A DNA stretch of 64,000 nt from Oryzobacter faecalis (GCF_046764005.1 NZ_JBKOFW010000001.1:496001-560000); one strand, 5' to 3'; positions 8,045-16,331 are shown, counted from the first letter of the stretch. Numbers and translations are program-made. The notes: generated from the letters alone by a model not told the origin.

Positions 8045-9679
8045 ATGACAGGGGGAACGGGTCTGGGGGAGCGGCGCGAGGCCGTGGCCGCGGCGTCGGC
8101 TGCGCTCGCGGGGCTCGGGGACGACCTGTGGCAGGCGGGCTCGGCGGAGCTGGCCGAGTCGATGACCGTCGTCGACCGGCTCGAGGCGCTGGCCGCAGCC
8201 GCGCGCGTGTCGATCGCAGCGGAGGCCGTGGCTCGCGGGGTGGTGGCCGAGTCGGGAGAGAGCGTGCTCTCGTGGGTGCGCGCGCATGCGCCGTCGCTGC
8301 GCCAGGGCGGCGCCGGGGACGTGGCCGTGCTGGCACAGGCGGTCGCCTCCGCGGGGCGGCGTCTGGAGGGCGCAGTGGGTGGAGGTGTCGACGACGAGTC
8401 GACCCTGGGCATCGTGTGGGCGGGTGTCGTCGACGGTTCCGTCGCTCCGGCGATGGCGACCGCCGTCCTTCGCGAGCACGTCCGGCTCGACCCGCTGCTG
8501 CGCGACGAGGCCCGCCCCACCGTCACGCGGGCGTTGCTCGAGCTCGGCCTGTCGTGGGGAGTGGGGCAGATGCGACGCCTGCGCCCGCGGCTGCTCGCCG
8601 AGTACGGCGCCCGGGGAGCGTTCGACGACATGCAGTCGCGGCTCGCGCCGGCGGCCTGCCTCTCGGCGCCGGTGGTGGCGTCGGGGGACGTCACCGAGTA
8701 CCAGCTGCGGATGACGCCCGAGCAGGCCGTGGCGATGGAGGCCGCGATCGGCCCGCTGTCGGCACCCGCCCCGAACGAGGAGACCGGTGAACGCGACCTC
8801 CGGCCGGCAGGGCAGCGGCGTGTCGAGGCGCTCGCGGAGGTGTGCCGCCGCTCGAGTGCACTGGACGCCGAGTCCAGCGGTGGCGCTGACGGGGCGGCCG
8901 CCGCCTCGGCTGCCGTCCACGTGACGATCGCCCTGACCGACCTCGAGACGCGCTCCGGATGCGGTGAGGTGCTGGGGTCGACGGCCACCGGCGTCGTGCT
9001 CTCGCCCGAGGTGCTGCGTCGGCTGTGCTGCGAGGCCGACCTCATCCCTCACGTGCTGGGTACGGCAGGTGAGGACCTCGACCTCGGCCGGGTGGTGCGC
9101 CTGTTCACCCGGGCGCAGCGACGGGCGCTGCGCCGTCGCGACCGCGGCTGTACGTATTCGGGATGTTCCGCGCCGGCCTCCTGGACCCGCGCCCATCACG
9201 TGCAGCACTGGGCCGACGGCGGCTGGTCCGACCTCGACAACGCCGCCTCCCTGTGCCAGCGGCACCACACCCTCGTGCACCAGCGGCGGCTGATGGCCGA
9301 GGTCCGGCGACGACCCGACGAACGCGGCCGGTACGTGGTCTGGGACCTCAGCCGGGGCAGCTACGACCGGCACCTCGAACGGCTGGCGCGCGAACGCCGG
9401 GCCGCCGACCCGGAGCCGATGACCCCCGGACGACTGCGAGGGCTGCTCGCCGCGGTCGGCGGTGACGACAGGATCGAGGCCCTCTGGGCCGACCACGAGC
9501 TCCACCACGCCGCGATCGAGGCCGAGGAGCGCGCCTGGGCCGAGGGCCATGACGGGTCGCCCCGGGTCGCGGACGATGTCGCAGCGCCCTGGTCCGAGGA
9601 CGATGGCGGACCGCCCTGGACCGAGGTCGGTGACGACGTTGCTCGGCTGTCGCTGATGGACCTGGCCGAACCGGCGTGA
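8045..9679 (+). CDS. DUF222 / HNH endonuclease signature protein
   Basis: The 544-residue protein has an N-terminal DUF222 helical region (VDRLEALAAAARVSIAAEAV onward) and a C-terminal HNH domain near residues 370-415. The HNH pattern is CTYSGCSAPASWTRAHHVQH, then DLDNAASLCQRHHTLVH. This expanded actinobacterial family resembles 13E12-repeat proteins of mycobacteria and is predicted to cut DNA; its biology is unclear. An in-frame GTG at 8030 exists, but ATG 8045 sits 6 bases after TACGAT with no ribosome binding site, fitting a leaderless start. Unlike many relatives, no clear LexA box precedes it. Confidence 0.88.
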   Translation: MTGGTGLGERREAVAAASAALAGLGDDLWQAGSAELAESMTVVDRLEALAAAARVSIAAEAVARGVVAESGESVLSWVRAHAPSLRQGGAGDVAVLAQAVASAGRRLEGAVGGGVDDESTLGIVWAGVVDGSVAPAMATAVLREHVRLDPLLRDEARPTVTRALLELGLSWGVGQMRRLRPRLLAEYGARGAFDDMQSRLAPAACLSAPVVASGDVTEYQLRMTPEQAVAMEAAIGPLSAPAPNEETGERDLRPAGQRRVEALAEVCRRSSALDAESSGGADGAAAASAAVHVTIALTDLETRSGCGEVLGSTATGVVLSPEVLRRLCCEADLIPHVLGTAGEDLDLGRVVRLFTRAQRRALRRRDRGCTYSGCSAPASWTRAHHVQHWADGGWSDLDNAASLCQRHHTLVHQRRLMAEVRRRPDERGRYVVWDLSRGSYDRHLERLARERRAADPEPMTPGRLRGLLAAVGGDDRIEALWADHELHHAAIEAEERAWAEGHDGSPRVADDVAAPWSEDDGGPPWTEVGDDVARLSLMDLAEPA

Positions 9680-9799
9680 CGAGCCGCGGCTGCCGGGCGA
9701 TGGGTGGGCCGAGTGGCAGCCACTCCAGGGAGGGGACCGGCGATCCTTGGCCACCCGTCGGACCACCTCCACCTCCCAACCTTGGACAGCGTGCAGCGC

Positions 9800-9816
9800 C
9801 AACCGGTCACCGGTTG
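9800..9816. promoter_or_regulatory. Inverted repeat upstream of the beta-helix gene, possible operator
   Basis: CAACCGG-TCA-CCGGTTG is a perfect 7-bp inverted repeat with a 3-base spacer, about 80 bases before the start codon of the secreted protein. The symmetry and spacing suit a dimeric repressor, but no regulator is encoded beside it. Confidence 0.35.
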
Positions 9817-9839
9817 TCAGCCGTCGGGCCCTGTGGTTG

Positions 9840-9877
9840 TCTCGCGAAGGCGAGAGCTCCCTCATCGGCGAGGGAGC
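9840..9877 (+). promoter_or_regulatory. Two consecutive hairpins in the leader of the beta-helix gene
   Basis: TCTCGC-GAAG-GCGAGA (9840-9855) is immediately followed by GCTCCCTC-ATCGGC-GAGGGAGC (9856-9877). The stacked 6-bp and 8-bp stems end 18 bases before ATG 9896. They do not match a riboswitch class I know. They may stabilise the mRNA or control access to the weak ribosome binding site AGAAGGG. Confidence 0.45.
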
Positions 9878-9895
9878 CGGCAGAAGGGCGCCCCC

Positions 9896-11827
9896 ATGAC
9901 CCGACACCGTGTCTCGATCGCAGGCGCAGCGGCGGCCCTGACCCTCACCGGCGTGGCGGTGGCCGCCGGGACGGCGACGGCATCGGCCTCGTCGGCGGCC
10001 GTGGCGTCGGCGCCCACAGCAGCCGTGCCGGCCGCCGCACTCGCGGCCCTTCCCGGCACCGACACGGTCCTGGGCCCGCGCGTCCTCGTCCTCGACCCGA
10101 GCATGGGGACCGAGCAGATCGAGACCGCCGTCAACGGCATCGCCGCTGCGCAAACCGACGACGAGATGGGCACCGAGCGCTGGAGCATCCTGTTCAAGCC
10201 CGGCACGTACGGCACCTCCGAGGACCCGCTGCAGATCAAGGTCGGCTACTACACCGAGGTCGCCGGGCTCGGGGCCGACCCGGGCGACGTCCGGATCAAC
10301 GGCAAGGTCGAGGTCTACAACCGCTGCCTCGACAACGGCGGCACGAGCAACTGCATCGCCCTCAACAACTTCTGGCGCACGCTCAGCAACCTGACGATCC
10401 AGGTCAACGGCGCCGGGCAGGACGGCTGCCGCGCCTCGGCGAACTTCTGGGCGGTCAGCCAGGCCGTCTCGATGCGCCGGGTCGAGGTCACCGGCGGGAA
10501 CCTCTCGCTCATGGACTACTGCACCGCCGGGCCGCAGTTCGCCAGCGGTGGCTTCATCGCCGACTCGCGGGCCGGCTTCGTCATCAACGGCTCGCAGCAG
10601 CAGTGGCTCACCCGCAACAGCACCGTCGGCGGCTGGAGCAACGCCGTGTGGAACCAGGTGTTCGCCGGCGTCGAAGGCGCCCCCGACGACAGCACCTTCC
10701 CGAACCCGCCCTACACCACGCTCGACACGACGCCGGTGAGCCGGGAGAAGCCGTACCTGTTCCTCGACGGCGGTCAGTGGGCCGTGCGGGTGCCCTCCGC
10801 CCACACCGACACCCGCGGCACGAGCTGGGCCGACGCGATGACGCCCGGACGTACCGTGCCGCTGTCCGACTTCCACATCGCCCGCCCCGGTGACTCGGTC
10901 ACGGCGATCAACGCGCAGCTGGCGCGCGGCAAGCACCTGCTCCTCACCCCGGGTCTGTACGACGTCGCAAGCAGCATCCAGGTCCGGCGGCCCGGCACGG
11001 TCGTCCTCGGGCTCGGCCACGCGACGCTGACGGCGCGACGAGGGTCGACGCCGCTCAAGGTCGCCGACGGCGCCGGGACGGTCGTCGCCGGGGTCACGGT
11101 CGACGCGGGGGAGCGGCTCTCGCCCCTCCTCATGAGCGTCGGCGGCCCATCGGTGGGACAGGGTGGGGCGGCCTCCGGTCGCGGGTCGAGCGCCGCTGAC
11201 CCCCTGACGCTCAGTGACGTGTACTTCCGCGTCGGCGGGCCGCACGTCGGCAAGGCGAGCGTCTCGCTGCAGGTCGACGCCGACCACGTCCTCGTCGACC
11301 ACACCTGGGTGTGGCGAGCCGACCACGGCGTCGAGGACTTCACCGGCGGCGTCCTCGGCGACGACGAGCGCTGGGCGACCAACACGGGCACCCACGGCGT
11401 CATCGTCAACGGCGACGACGTCACCGCGACAGGCCTGTTCGTCGAGCACTTCCAGGAGCACAACACGATCTGGAACGGTGAGCGCGGCCGCACGGTGCTC
11501 TACCAGAACGAGCTGCCCTACGACCCGCCCTCGCAGGCCGAGTGGACCCGGCCCGACGGGACGCTCGGCTACGCGGGCTACGTCGTCGCGCCGCACGTCC
11601 GCACCCACGAGCTGTGGGGCGGCGGGTCGTACGTCTACAACCGCAACGACCCCACGATCGTCACCCAGCACGGCTTCCAGGTCCCGACGACAGAGGGGGT
11701 GCGGCTGCACCACGTGCTCACCGTCAACCTCGGGGCCGGCACGATCCGCCACGTCGTCAACGACACCGGCGGCCAGGTCGACACCGACGCCGTCGGGGTT
11801 CCGCAGTACGTCGCCGAGTACCCGTGA
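9896..11827 (+). CDS. Secreted right-handed beta-helix protein (GH55-like)
   Basis: The 643-residue protein starts with a signal peptide (RHRVSIAGAAAALTLTGVAV, then AxA sites about residues 25-40). The body carries repeated pectate-lyase-like coils: WSILFKPGTYG, VGYYTEVAGLG, CIALNNFWRTLSNLTI, GSQQQWLTRNSTVGGW and HLLLTPGLYDVASSIQV. This is the architecture of a Streptomyces family often labelled adenylyl cyclase or coagulation factor 5/8 protein but related in fold to GH55 exo-beta-1,3-glucanases. It is probably an extracellular carbohydrate-active or carbohydrate-binding protein. Catalytic residues cannot be assigned by eye. ATG 9896 is picked for the signal peptide. A strong terminator follows. 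Confidence 0.75.
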   Translation: MTRHRVSIAGAAAALTLTGVAVAAGTATASASSAAVASAPTAAVPAAALAALPGTDTVLGPRVLVLDPSMGTEQIETAVNGIAAAQTDDEMGTERWSILFKPGTYGTSEDPLQIKVGYYTEVAGLGADPGDVRINGKVEVYNRCLDNGGTSNCIALNNFWRTLSNLTIQVNGAGQDGCRASANFWAVSQAVSMRRVEVTGGNLSLMDYCTAGPQFASGGFIADSRAGFVINGSQQQWLTRNSTVGGWSNAVWNQVFAGVEGAPDDSTFPNPPYTTLDTTPVSREKPYLFLDGGQWAVRVPSAHTDTRGTSWADAMTPGRTVPLSDFHIARPGDSVTAINAQLARGKHLLLTPGLYDVASSIQVRRPGTVVLGLGHATLTARRGSTPLKVADGAGTVVAGVTVDAGERLSPLLMSVGGPSVGQGGAASGRGSSAADPLTLSDVYFRVGGPHVGKASVSLQVDADHVLVDHTWVWRADHGVEDFTGGVLGDDERWATNTGTHGVIVNGDDVTATGLFVEHFQEHNTIWNGERGRTVLYQNELPYDPPSQAEWTRPDGTLGYAGYVVAPHVRTHELWGGGSYVYNRNDPTIVTQHGFQVPTTEGVRLHHVLTVNLGAGTIRHVVNDTGGQVDTDAVGVPQYVAEYP

Positions 11828-11842
11828 GGCCGCGCACGAGGT

Positions 11843-11870
11843 GAGGCCCCGGTCTCTCGACCGGGGCCTC
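11843..11870 (+). terminator. Hairpin terminator after the beta-helix gene
   Basis: GAGGCCCCGGTC pairs perfectly with GACCGGGGCCTC around a TCTC loop (12 bp), 15 bases after the stop. It also lies just beyond the end of the convergent minus-strand gene, so it may act in both directions. Confidence 0.8.
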
Positions 11871-11908
11871 GGAGCGGAGCTCGTGCGGTGTGACCGCGCC
11901 TCGTGTGG

Positions 11909-12496
11909 TCAGGCGGTGGCGGGGATCCGCTCGATCGCCGGTGCGTTGACCAGGGCTGCCTGGCGGCCGTGCCGCAGGCCGAGGGCCCCGAGGACGAGGA
12001 GGACCGCTGCGCCGACGAAGGCGGCGACCGCTGCCCACATCGCGATGGTGGCGATGGTCCCGAACGCGTAGGCGTTGAGGAGCATCCCGCGCAGCGTCGT
12101 GCCCATGAAGAGCGACTGGCGCAGCTGCCCGAGCTCGGCGGTGGCCTCGGCCTCAGGGGCCGCCTCGAGAGCCTTGCGGTACTCGGTGGAGACCTGGGCG
12201 TAGGTGCGGCCGCCGGACGACTCGTCCATGTGGGCCTGGATGTAGTAGTCGGCGTAGGCCTTGGCCTGGGCGCCGGTGGTGAGCGGCTGGCCGGCGTACT
12301 GGGCCAGGTGCTCCTTCATGTCCGGCGTCGTGAGGGCCGCGGCGGCCGGCATCGTGATCTGCTGCGCCGCGAGCTGGTCGTGCACGTTGGTCGACGCGAA
12401 CGACGAGGCCCACGTCAGCAGGCCACCGGCGACGAGGAGGACGGCGGCGAGGATGACGCCGGTCCAGGAGATGAGCTTGTCGAATGCGCTGCGCAT
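11909..12496 (-). CDS. Small membrane protein with large extracytoplasmic loop
   Basis: The 195-residue protein has one helix near the N-terminus (ISWTGVILAAVLLVAGGLLTW, about residues 9-29) and two close together near the C-terminus (about 130-170), ending in a basic/polar tail. The roughly 100 residues between them (VHDQLAAQQITMPAAAALTT onward) should lie outside the membrane. I do not recognise a named family with certainty. GGAAGG 10 bases upstream supports the ATG. The promoter carries three GTAGT half-sites between -35 and -10 (12563-12591), so expression is probably repressed until a signal is present. Confidence 0.75.
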   Translation of the reverse strand: MRSAFDKLISWTGVILAAVLLVAGGLLTWASSFASTNVHDQLAAQQITMPAAAALTTPDMKEHLAQYAGQPLTTGAQAKAYADYYIQAHMDESSGGRTYAQVSTEYRKALEAAPEAEATAELGQLRQSLFMGTTLRGMLLNAYAFGTIATIAMWAAVAAFVGAAVLLVLGALGLRHGRQAALVNAPAIERIPATA

Positions 12497-12562
12497 GGTT
12501 CTCGTGTCCTTCCCACGGGGCCCGGGGGAGGTGCCCCTTCGTGTTCTTCTCTGGCACGACCC

Positions 12563-12591
12563 ACTGTAGTACTACGCAACTTAGTAGTCAG
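12563..12591 (-). promoter_or_regulatory. Promoter with overlapping operator half-sites
   Basis: On the minus strand a -35-like CTGACT (12591-12586), a 17-base spacer and a TACAGT -10 (12568-12563) form a promoter. Within it, GTAGTACTAC (12566-12575) is a perfect 10-bp palindrome, and ACTAC (12571-12575) also forms an inverted pair with GTAGT (12584-12588) at 8-base spacing. A repressor bound here would cover both promoter elements. The half-site recalls BlaI/MecI-type TACTAC/GTAGTA sites, but the spacing differs, so the regulator is not named. Confidence 0.5.
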
Positions 12592-12650
12592 GCGGTAGGG
12601 CTGTTCGGTGCGTCACACGGGGAAGGGGGAGGGCGAGGGCGCGGGCGCGG

Positions 12651-13496
12651 CTACCGAACGGCCGCGACGCGCGTGCGCGCGACCCGGTCCTTGGCCCAGC
12701 CGAGGAAGGTCGCCACGTGGTGCGTGTCGCGGAACCCGGGACCGGCGAGCTCGAGGAGGAGGTCGTTGGACCACGTCGCGAGCCGGCCGATCCGCATGGC
12801 GGTGAGGTCGGCCTTGGGCAGGTGCAGGCCGAAGACGGTGAGCGCGAGGTCGCGCTTGCCGACCCCCTCGGCGCCGTAGCTGAGGATCGGGAGGAAGCGT
12901 TCCGGGTGCGCGATGTGCAGCACCTTGGTGTAGAAGACCTCGGACAGCCCGGTCATGCCGCCCGCGAGCTCGCCGTCGAGGAGGACGGTGAGGCGGTCCT
13001 CGAGCGGGACGTCCTCGGGACCGTGGAGGAGGTACGCGAGCGAGGTGCGGGTGCGCGCGGCGGCCTCGTCGTCGCCGAGGTGGCGCCACGCGCGGTTGAA
13101 GACCATCATCGAGCCCCCGCGGACCCCCGTTCCTGTGGCGAGCTCGCGCAGCTCCTCGGGCGCCGAGACGGGCAGGCCCTCACGACTGAGGATCGGCCGG
13201 AAGTCGCTCCACGGGCGCGTCGGTGACGGGGCCGGGACGGTGTCCGCCTTGAGGTACTGCTTCTTCAGGCGGGCGACGCGCTGCCGCCGGTCGGCGGAGA
13301 CCATCTCGGAGGTCGCGAAGCGACCCTTGGCCATGGCGAACGGGCTTCGCGTCGAGGCCGGCCGGCTCGCGACGAGCGACAAGGACCACTGGTGCCCGCA
13401 GTCGCCGCAGCGCAGCCTGCGTGCCCCGTCGGGCGTCGCGCCGTCGAGGTGGATGTCGTTGTCGGACGAGCACGCAGAGCACGAGATGAGAGCCAT
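12651..13496 (-). CDS. Zinc-ribbon protein of unknown function
   Basis: The 281-residue protein opens with a zinc ribbon (ISCSACSSDNDIHLDG, then RLRCGDCGHQW; four cysteines within the first 35 residues). A basic linker follows, then a helical C-terminal domain with VFYTKVLHIAHPERFLPILSYG. That stretch faintly resembles domains found N-terminal to McrB-type GTPases and in other DNA-processing proteins; this is a weak impression, not an assignment. A zinc ribbon plus basic linker suggests nucleic acid binding. GAAGGG 8 bases upstream supports ATG 13496. The gene stands alone between unrelated genes. Confidence 0.65.
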   Translation of the reverse strand: MALISCSACSSDNDIHLDGATPDGARRLRCGDCGHQWSLSLVASRPASTRSPFAMAKGRFATSEMVSADRRQRVARLKKQYLKADTVPAPSPTRPWSDFRPILSREGLPVSAPEELRELATGTGVRGGSMMVFNRAWRHLGDDEAAARTRTSLAYLLHGPEDVPLEDRLTVLLDGELAGGMTGLSEVFYTKVLHIAHPERFLPILSYGAEGVGKRDLALTVFGLHLPKADLTAMRIGRLATWSNDLLLELAGPGFRDTHHVATFLGWAKDRVARTRVAAVR

Positions 13497-13649
13497 GTCG
13501 CGATCCCTTCGAGGGGTGTGATGTCGTGACGGCTCGGAGTCCCGGGGCGGCAAGATACCTGTGGGTGGGTGGACCTTCACCGTAACACCGGGAACGACCC
13601 CGACCGCGGGCATCGCGGACCGGGCCGCGCCCAGCGGCGGCCCCGCAGG

Positions 13650-15353
13650 TCAGGGCCGGGTGATCGCGACGTTCGTCGAGGACGGCAGCACGTAGACGTG
13701 CGTCGAGCTGGCCGGGTACCAGCGGTTGGCGCCGTCCCAGACCCCGCCGCTGCTGACGAAGCAGAAGCTGAAGGTCGGGTTGGGGGTGATCGTCACCGTC
13801 CACCAGTGGCGACCGTTGAGGTAGCCCTCGTAGGTCATCGGGCGGTCGCCGGTGAGGCCGTTCCACGGGTGCAGCGTGTAGCCGGAGGCCGACGCGGGCT
13901 CGGCGTAGTGGACCGTCACCTGCTGCCGGTACCGCGCGATGAACGAGGCGAACCGCGACATCCCGAGACCGGACGCCACGTCGCCGACGCGCAGGACGGT
14001 GAGACCGACGTAGGGGGCGTAGTCGAAGGCGTTGACGATGTTGTCCCAGCCGGCGCTGGTCGCGACGCCACCGGCAAGGGCGTTCTCACCCTTGATGGCG
14101 ACCCCCTTGGACTGCGCGTGCTGCGCCACCCAGAACACGAGGTCCTGCGCTCCCGAGTACGCCGGGGAGGAGTACTCGTTCGACATCTCGAGGCAGGTGA
14201 AGTGGAGGATGACCTGACGCGTCGTGTTCACCTGCGTCGCCAGCGAGACGACCTTGGTGTAGCCGTGCCCGGTGGCGCCGGCGTTCATGTCGATGCTCGT
14301 CTGGACGAGGCCGGCGGCGACCTCGGCGGCGCGCGGGTACGACGGGTTCGTCATCGCCCAGTGGACGCCGGGGATCTTGTAGCCGAGGGGCACACCGGCG
14401 AACGAGGTCCCGAGGGCCCCGGCGACGGCATCGAGCATCGTCCTGCCGTGGGTGACGAGCGACTGGTTGTACCAGTCGATGAAGTCCTTGCCGTAGGTGA
14501 TGTTCCGGTAGTCGCCGGAGGTGAAGAAGAAGCCCGCGTTCGAGGGCGGCTGGATCTGGGTGGTGCTCGTCAGGCTCGTGCCCCAGGCGCTGTTGACCCC
14601 GGCGAGGCTGCCGTACTTCGCGACGGCGGCCGTCTGCCAGGACTTGACCGCCAGGGGCGAGTACGCCTGCAGCGCACCGCGAGTCGGGTAACCCGTGCCG
14701 CTGTCGTGGCTGTTGTACGAGGGGTAGCGCAGCTCGCCGGCGGGGCCGAGGGAGACGTTGATCTCCTGCAGGTCGTTCGCGTAGGTCGTGCCGTAGCGGT
14801 TCTTGAAGGCCGTGGCGAAGGCGCCGTACTCGCCGGAGACGAGGCCGTCGGCCCAGCCCTGGATCGTCTCGACGCTGTGGTTGCCCTGCTCGCTCCTGTG
14901 CTTGAGGCCGTTCGCGTCGAGGGTAACGCCGTTCAGCGTCTGGTCCTGGTACTTGCCCCAGATCCAGCCCGGGAGAGGGAAGTTGCACGTGTCGCCGACG
15001 TTCCCGCCGCACTGGTGGAACGACAGGATCGGGACGATCTTCAGGCCGCGCGCTTTGATCCTGGAGAAGAGGGTGTCGTAGTAGCTCCAGTCGAAGACCT
15101 GGTCCGAGGTCTCGACCTTGCCCCACCACACGTCGACGCTCACGGCGTCGGCGCCGTACTCCTTGGCGCTCTGGATCTGCGCCTCGAAGGTCGCCATCTG
15201 GGAGCTGTCGACCCACAGCGGGGCCATGACGTTGGCGGTGAACGCCGGGTTGTTCGTGGCGGTCGCCGCCCCGGCCGGGGTGGCCGAGGGCACGGCCACC
15301 GCCAGGACGAGGGCGAGCAGGCCGACGAGGGCGGAGCGGGCGCGGACGGTCAC
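13650..15353 (-). CDS. Secreted beta-amylase (GH14) with starch-binding module
   Basis: The 567-residue enzyme releases maltose from the non-reducing ends of starch outside the cell. It starts with a signal peptide (ARSALVGLLALVLAVAVPSA then GAATA). The GH14 core shows DAVSVDVWWGKVE near residue 65, LSFHQCGGNVGD, GPAGELRYPSYN with the first catalytic glutamate, HFTCLEMSNE with the region of the second, and GENALAGG. The last about 90 residues (QVTVHYAEP...YEGYLNGRHWWTVTI) look like a CBM25-type module. The GTG at 15353 has GGAGG 6 bases upstream and begins the signal peptide. A LacI-type operator lies about 100 bases upstream, implying sugar control. Confidence 0.9.
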   Translation of the reverse strand: MTVRARSALVGLLALVLAVAVPSATPAGAATATNNPAFTANVMAPLWVDSSQMATFEAQIQSAKEYGADAVSVDVWWGKVETSDQVFDWSYYDTLFSRIKARGLKIVPILSFHQCGGNVGDTCNFPLPGWIWGKYQDQTLNGVTLDANGLKHRSEQGNHSVETIQGWADGLVSGEYGAFATAFKNRYGTTYANDLQEINVSLGPAGELRYPSYNSHDSGTGYPTRGALQAYSPLAVKSWQTAAVAKYGSLAGVNSAWGTSLTSTTQIQPPSNAGFFFTSGDYRNITYGKDFIDWYNQSLVTHGRTMLDAVAGALGTSFAGVPLGYKIPGVHWAMTNPSYPRAAEVAAGLVQTSIDMNAGATGHGYTKVVSLATQVNTTRQVILHFTCLEMSNEYSSPAYSGAQDLVFWVAQHAQSKGVAIKGENALAGGVATSAGWDNIVNAFDYAPYVGLTVLRVGDVASGLGMSRFASFIARYRQQVTVHYAEPASASGYTLHPWNGLTGDRPMTYEGYLNGRHWWTVTITPNPTFSFCFVSSGGVWDGANRWYPASSTHVYVLPSSTNVAITRP

Positions 15354-15447
15354 CGGGGGCCTCCAACGGTGGTGACGGCCGTCGGGGGGGTCGCGCCGGG
15401 CACCGGCAGCCCTCGCGACGGTGCGAGCAGGTTGCGGAGCAGCGTAG

Positions 15448-15461
15448 AGAAAGCGTTTACG
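15448..15461. promoter_or_regulatory. LacI-family operator upstream of beta-amylase
   Basis: AGAAAGCGTTTACG fits the LacI-family consensus TGnAAnCGnTTnCA at every specified position except the two outermost bases. It is extended by flanking GCGTA (15442-15446) and TACGC (15458-15462) arms, and includes the central CG typical of LacI/MalR/CcpA-type sites. It lies 95 bases upstream of the GTG start. A maltose- or sugar-sensing repressor encoded elsewhere is the likely ligand. Confidence 0.6.
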
Positions 15462-15485
15462 CACTGGCAAGTGCCGGCGCACGGG

Positions 15486-16331
15486 TCAGCCGCGGGAGAG
15501 CACCTCTCGCAGGGAGAGCGGCTCCCGTCCCGTGAGGCGGCGGACGTCGTCGGTGACCCGTTCGAGCTCTCCGGTCCTGATCGCGGTGTACGTCGAGACC
15601 CATGCGTCGAGCTGCCACGGCGGGGCGTCGTACGGCGCCCGTGACGCGTAGGCCTCCTCGACCGTCTCGTCGTGGAAGGTGATGTCGCGCCCCGTCACCT
15701 CGCTGAGGACGGCGGCCGCCTCCTCGAGAGTGAAGGCCTCGGGACCGGTGAGGTCGTACGTCGCCCCCGCGTGCGCGGCCGGGTCGAGCAGCACCTCGAC
15801 CGCGACCCGCGCGATGTCCGCGCGCGCCACCCCGGCGAGGCGACCGTCGCCGGCCGGCCCGCGGATGACGCCGTCCTCACCGGGGAGGTGGGGCAGGAAG
15901 TCGAGGTAGAGGCTGTCCCGGAGGAACGTGAACCCGAGCCCGGCCTCGCGGACCAGCTGCTCGGTCGCCCAGTGGTCGCGCCCGAGGGTGAAGGTGCAGT
16001 CCGGGGCGGCACCGAGGAAGGAGGTGTAGACGACGTGCCGCACCCCCGCCTCCGCTGCAGCCGCCACCGCCGTCCGGTGCCGCTCCATCCGGTCCGCGGA
16101 CTCCGAGGCCGAGACGAGGAACAGGGTCTCGACGCCGTCGAGGGCCCGGGCCATGGCGGCGCGGTCCCCGTACTCGGCCACGACGACCGAGGCACCCTCG
16201 AGCCCTGGGGCGCGGTCGGCGGAACGGACGACGAGGCGCTGCGCGTGCCCGCGGTTCGCCAGGTCGCGTGCGACGAGACCGCCGAGCCCCCCGGTGGACC
16301 CGGTGACCGCAAGGCTGGGGAGCATCGCCAT
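15486..16331 (-). CDS. NmrA-like NAD(P)-binding reductase
   Basis: The 281-residue atypical short-chain dehydrogenase has the Rossmann motif VTGSTGGLGGLVARDL (residues 9-24), then VVAEYGDRAAMARALDGVETLFLVS and YTSFLGAAPDCTFTLGRDHW, the layout of NmrA/QOR2 proteins. The substrate is unknown; quinones or NAD(P)-redox sensing are typical. CATCCT followed by 7 bases and the ATG suggests a leaderless start, though GAGGGG could also act as a ribosome binding site. ATG 16325 is an alternative. It lies immediately downstream of another member of the same family with the same strand, perhaps a diverged tandem duplicate. Confidence 0.8.
   Translation of the reverse strand: MAMLPSLAVTGSTGGLGGLVARDLANRGHAQRLVVRSADRAPGLEGASVVVAEYGDRAAMARALDGVETLFLVSASESADRMERHRTAVAAAAEAGVRHVVYTSFLGAAPDCTFTLGRDHWATEQLVREAGLGFTFLRDSLYLDFLPHLPGEDGVIRGPAGDGRLAGVARADIARVAVEVLLDPAAHAGATYDLTGPEAFTLEEAAAVLSEVTGRDITFHDETVEEAYASRAPYDAPPWQLDAWVSTYTAIRTGELERVTDDVRRLTGREPLSLREVLSRG

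Noticed and set aside
7472..11752. Very long minus-strand open frame across the HNH and beta-helix genes
   Set aside because: It overlaps two well-supported plus-strand genes plus part of a real minus-strand gene in another frame, and its translation shows only biased composition.
9896..11827. Adenylyl cyclase, the common database label for this family
   Set aside because: No cyclase catalytic motif is visible; the signal peptide and repeated beta-helix coils indicate an extracellular carbohydrate-related protein.
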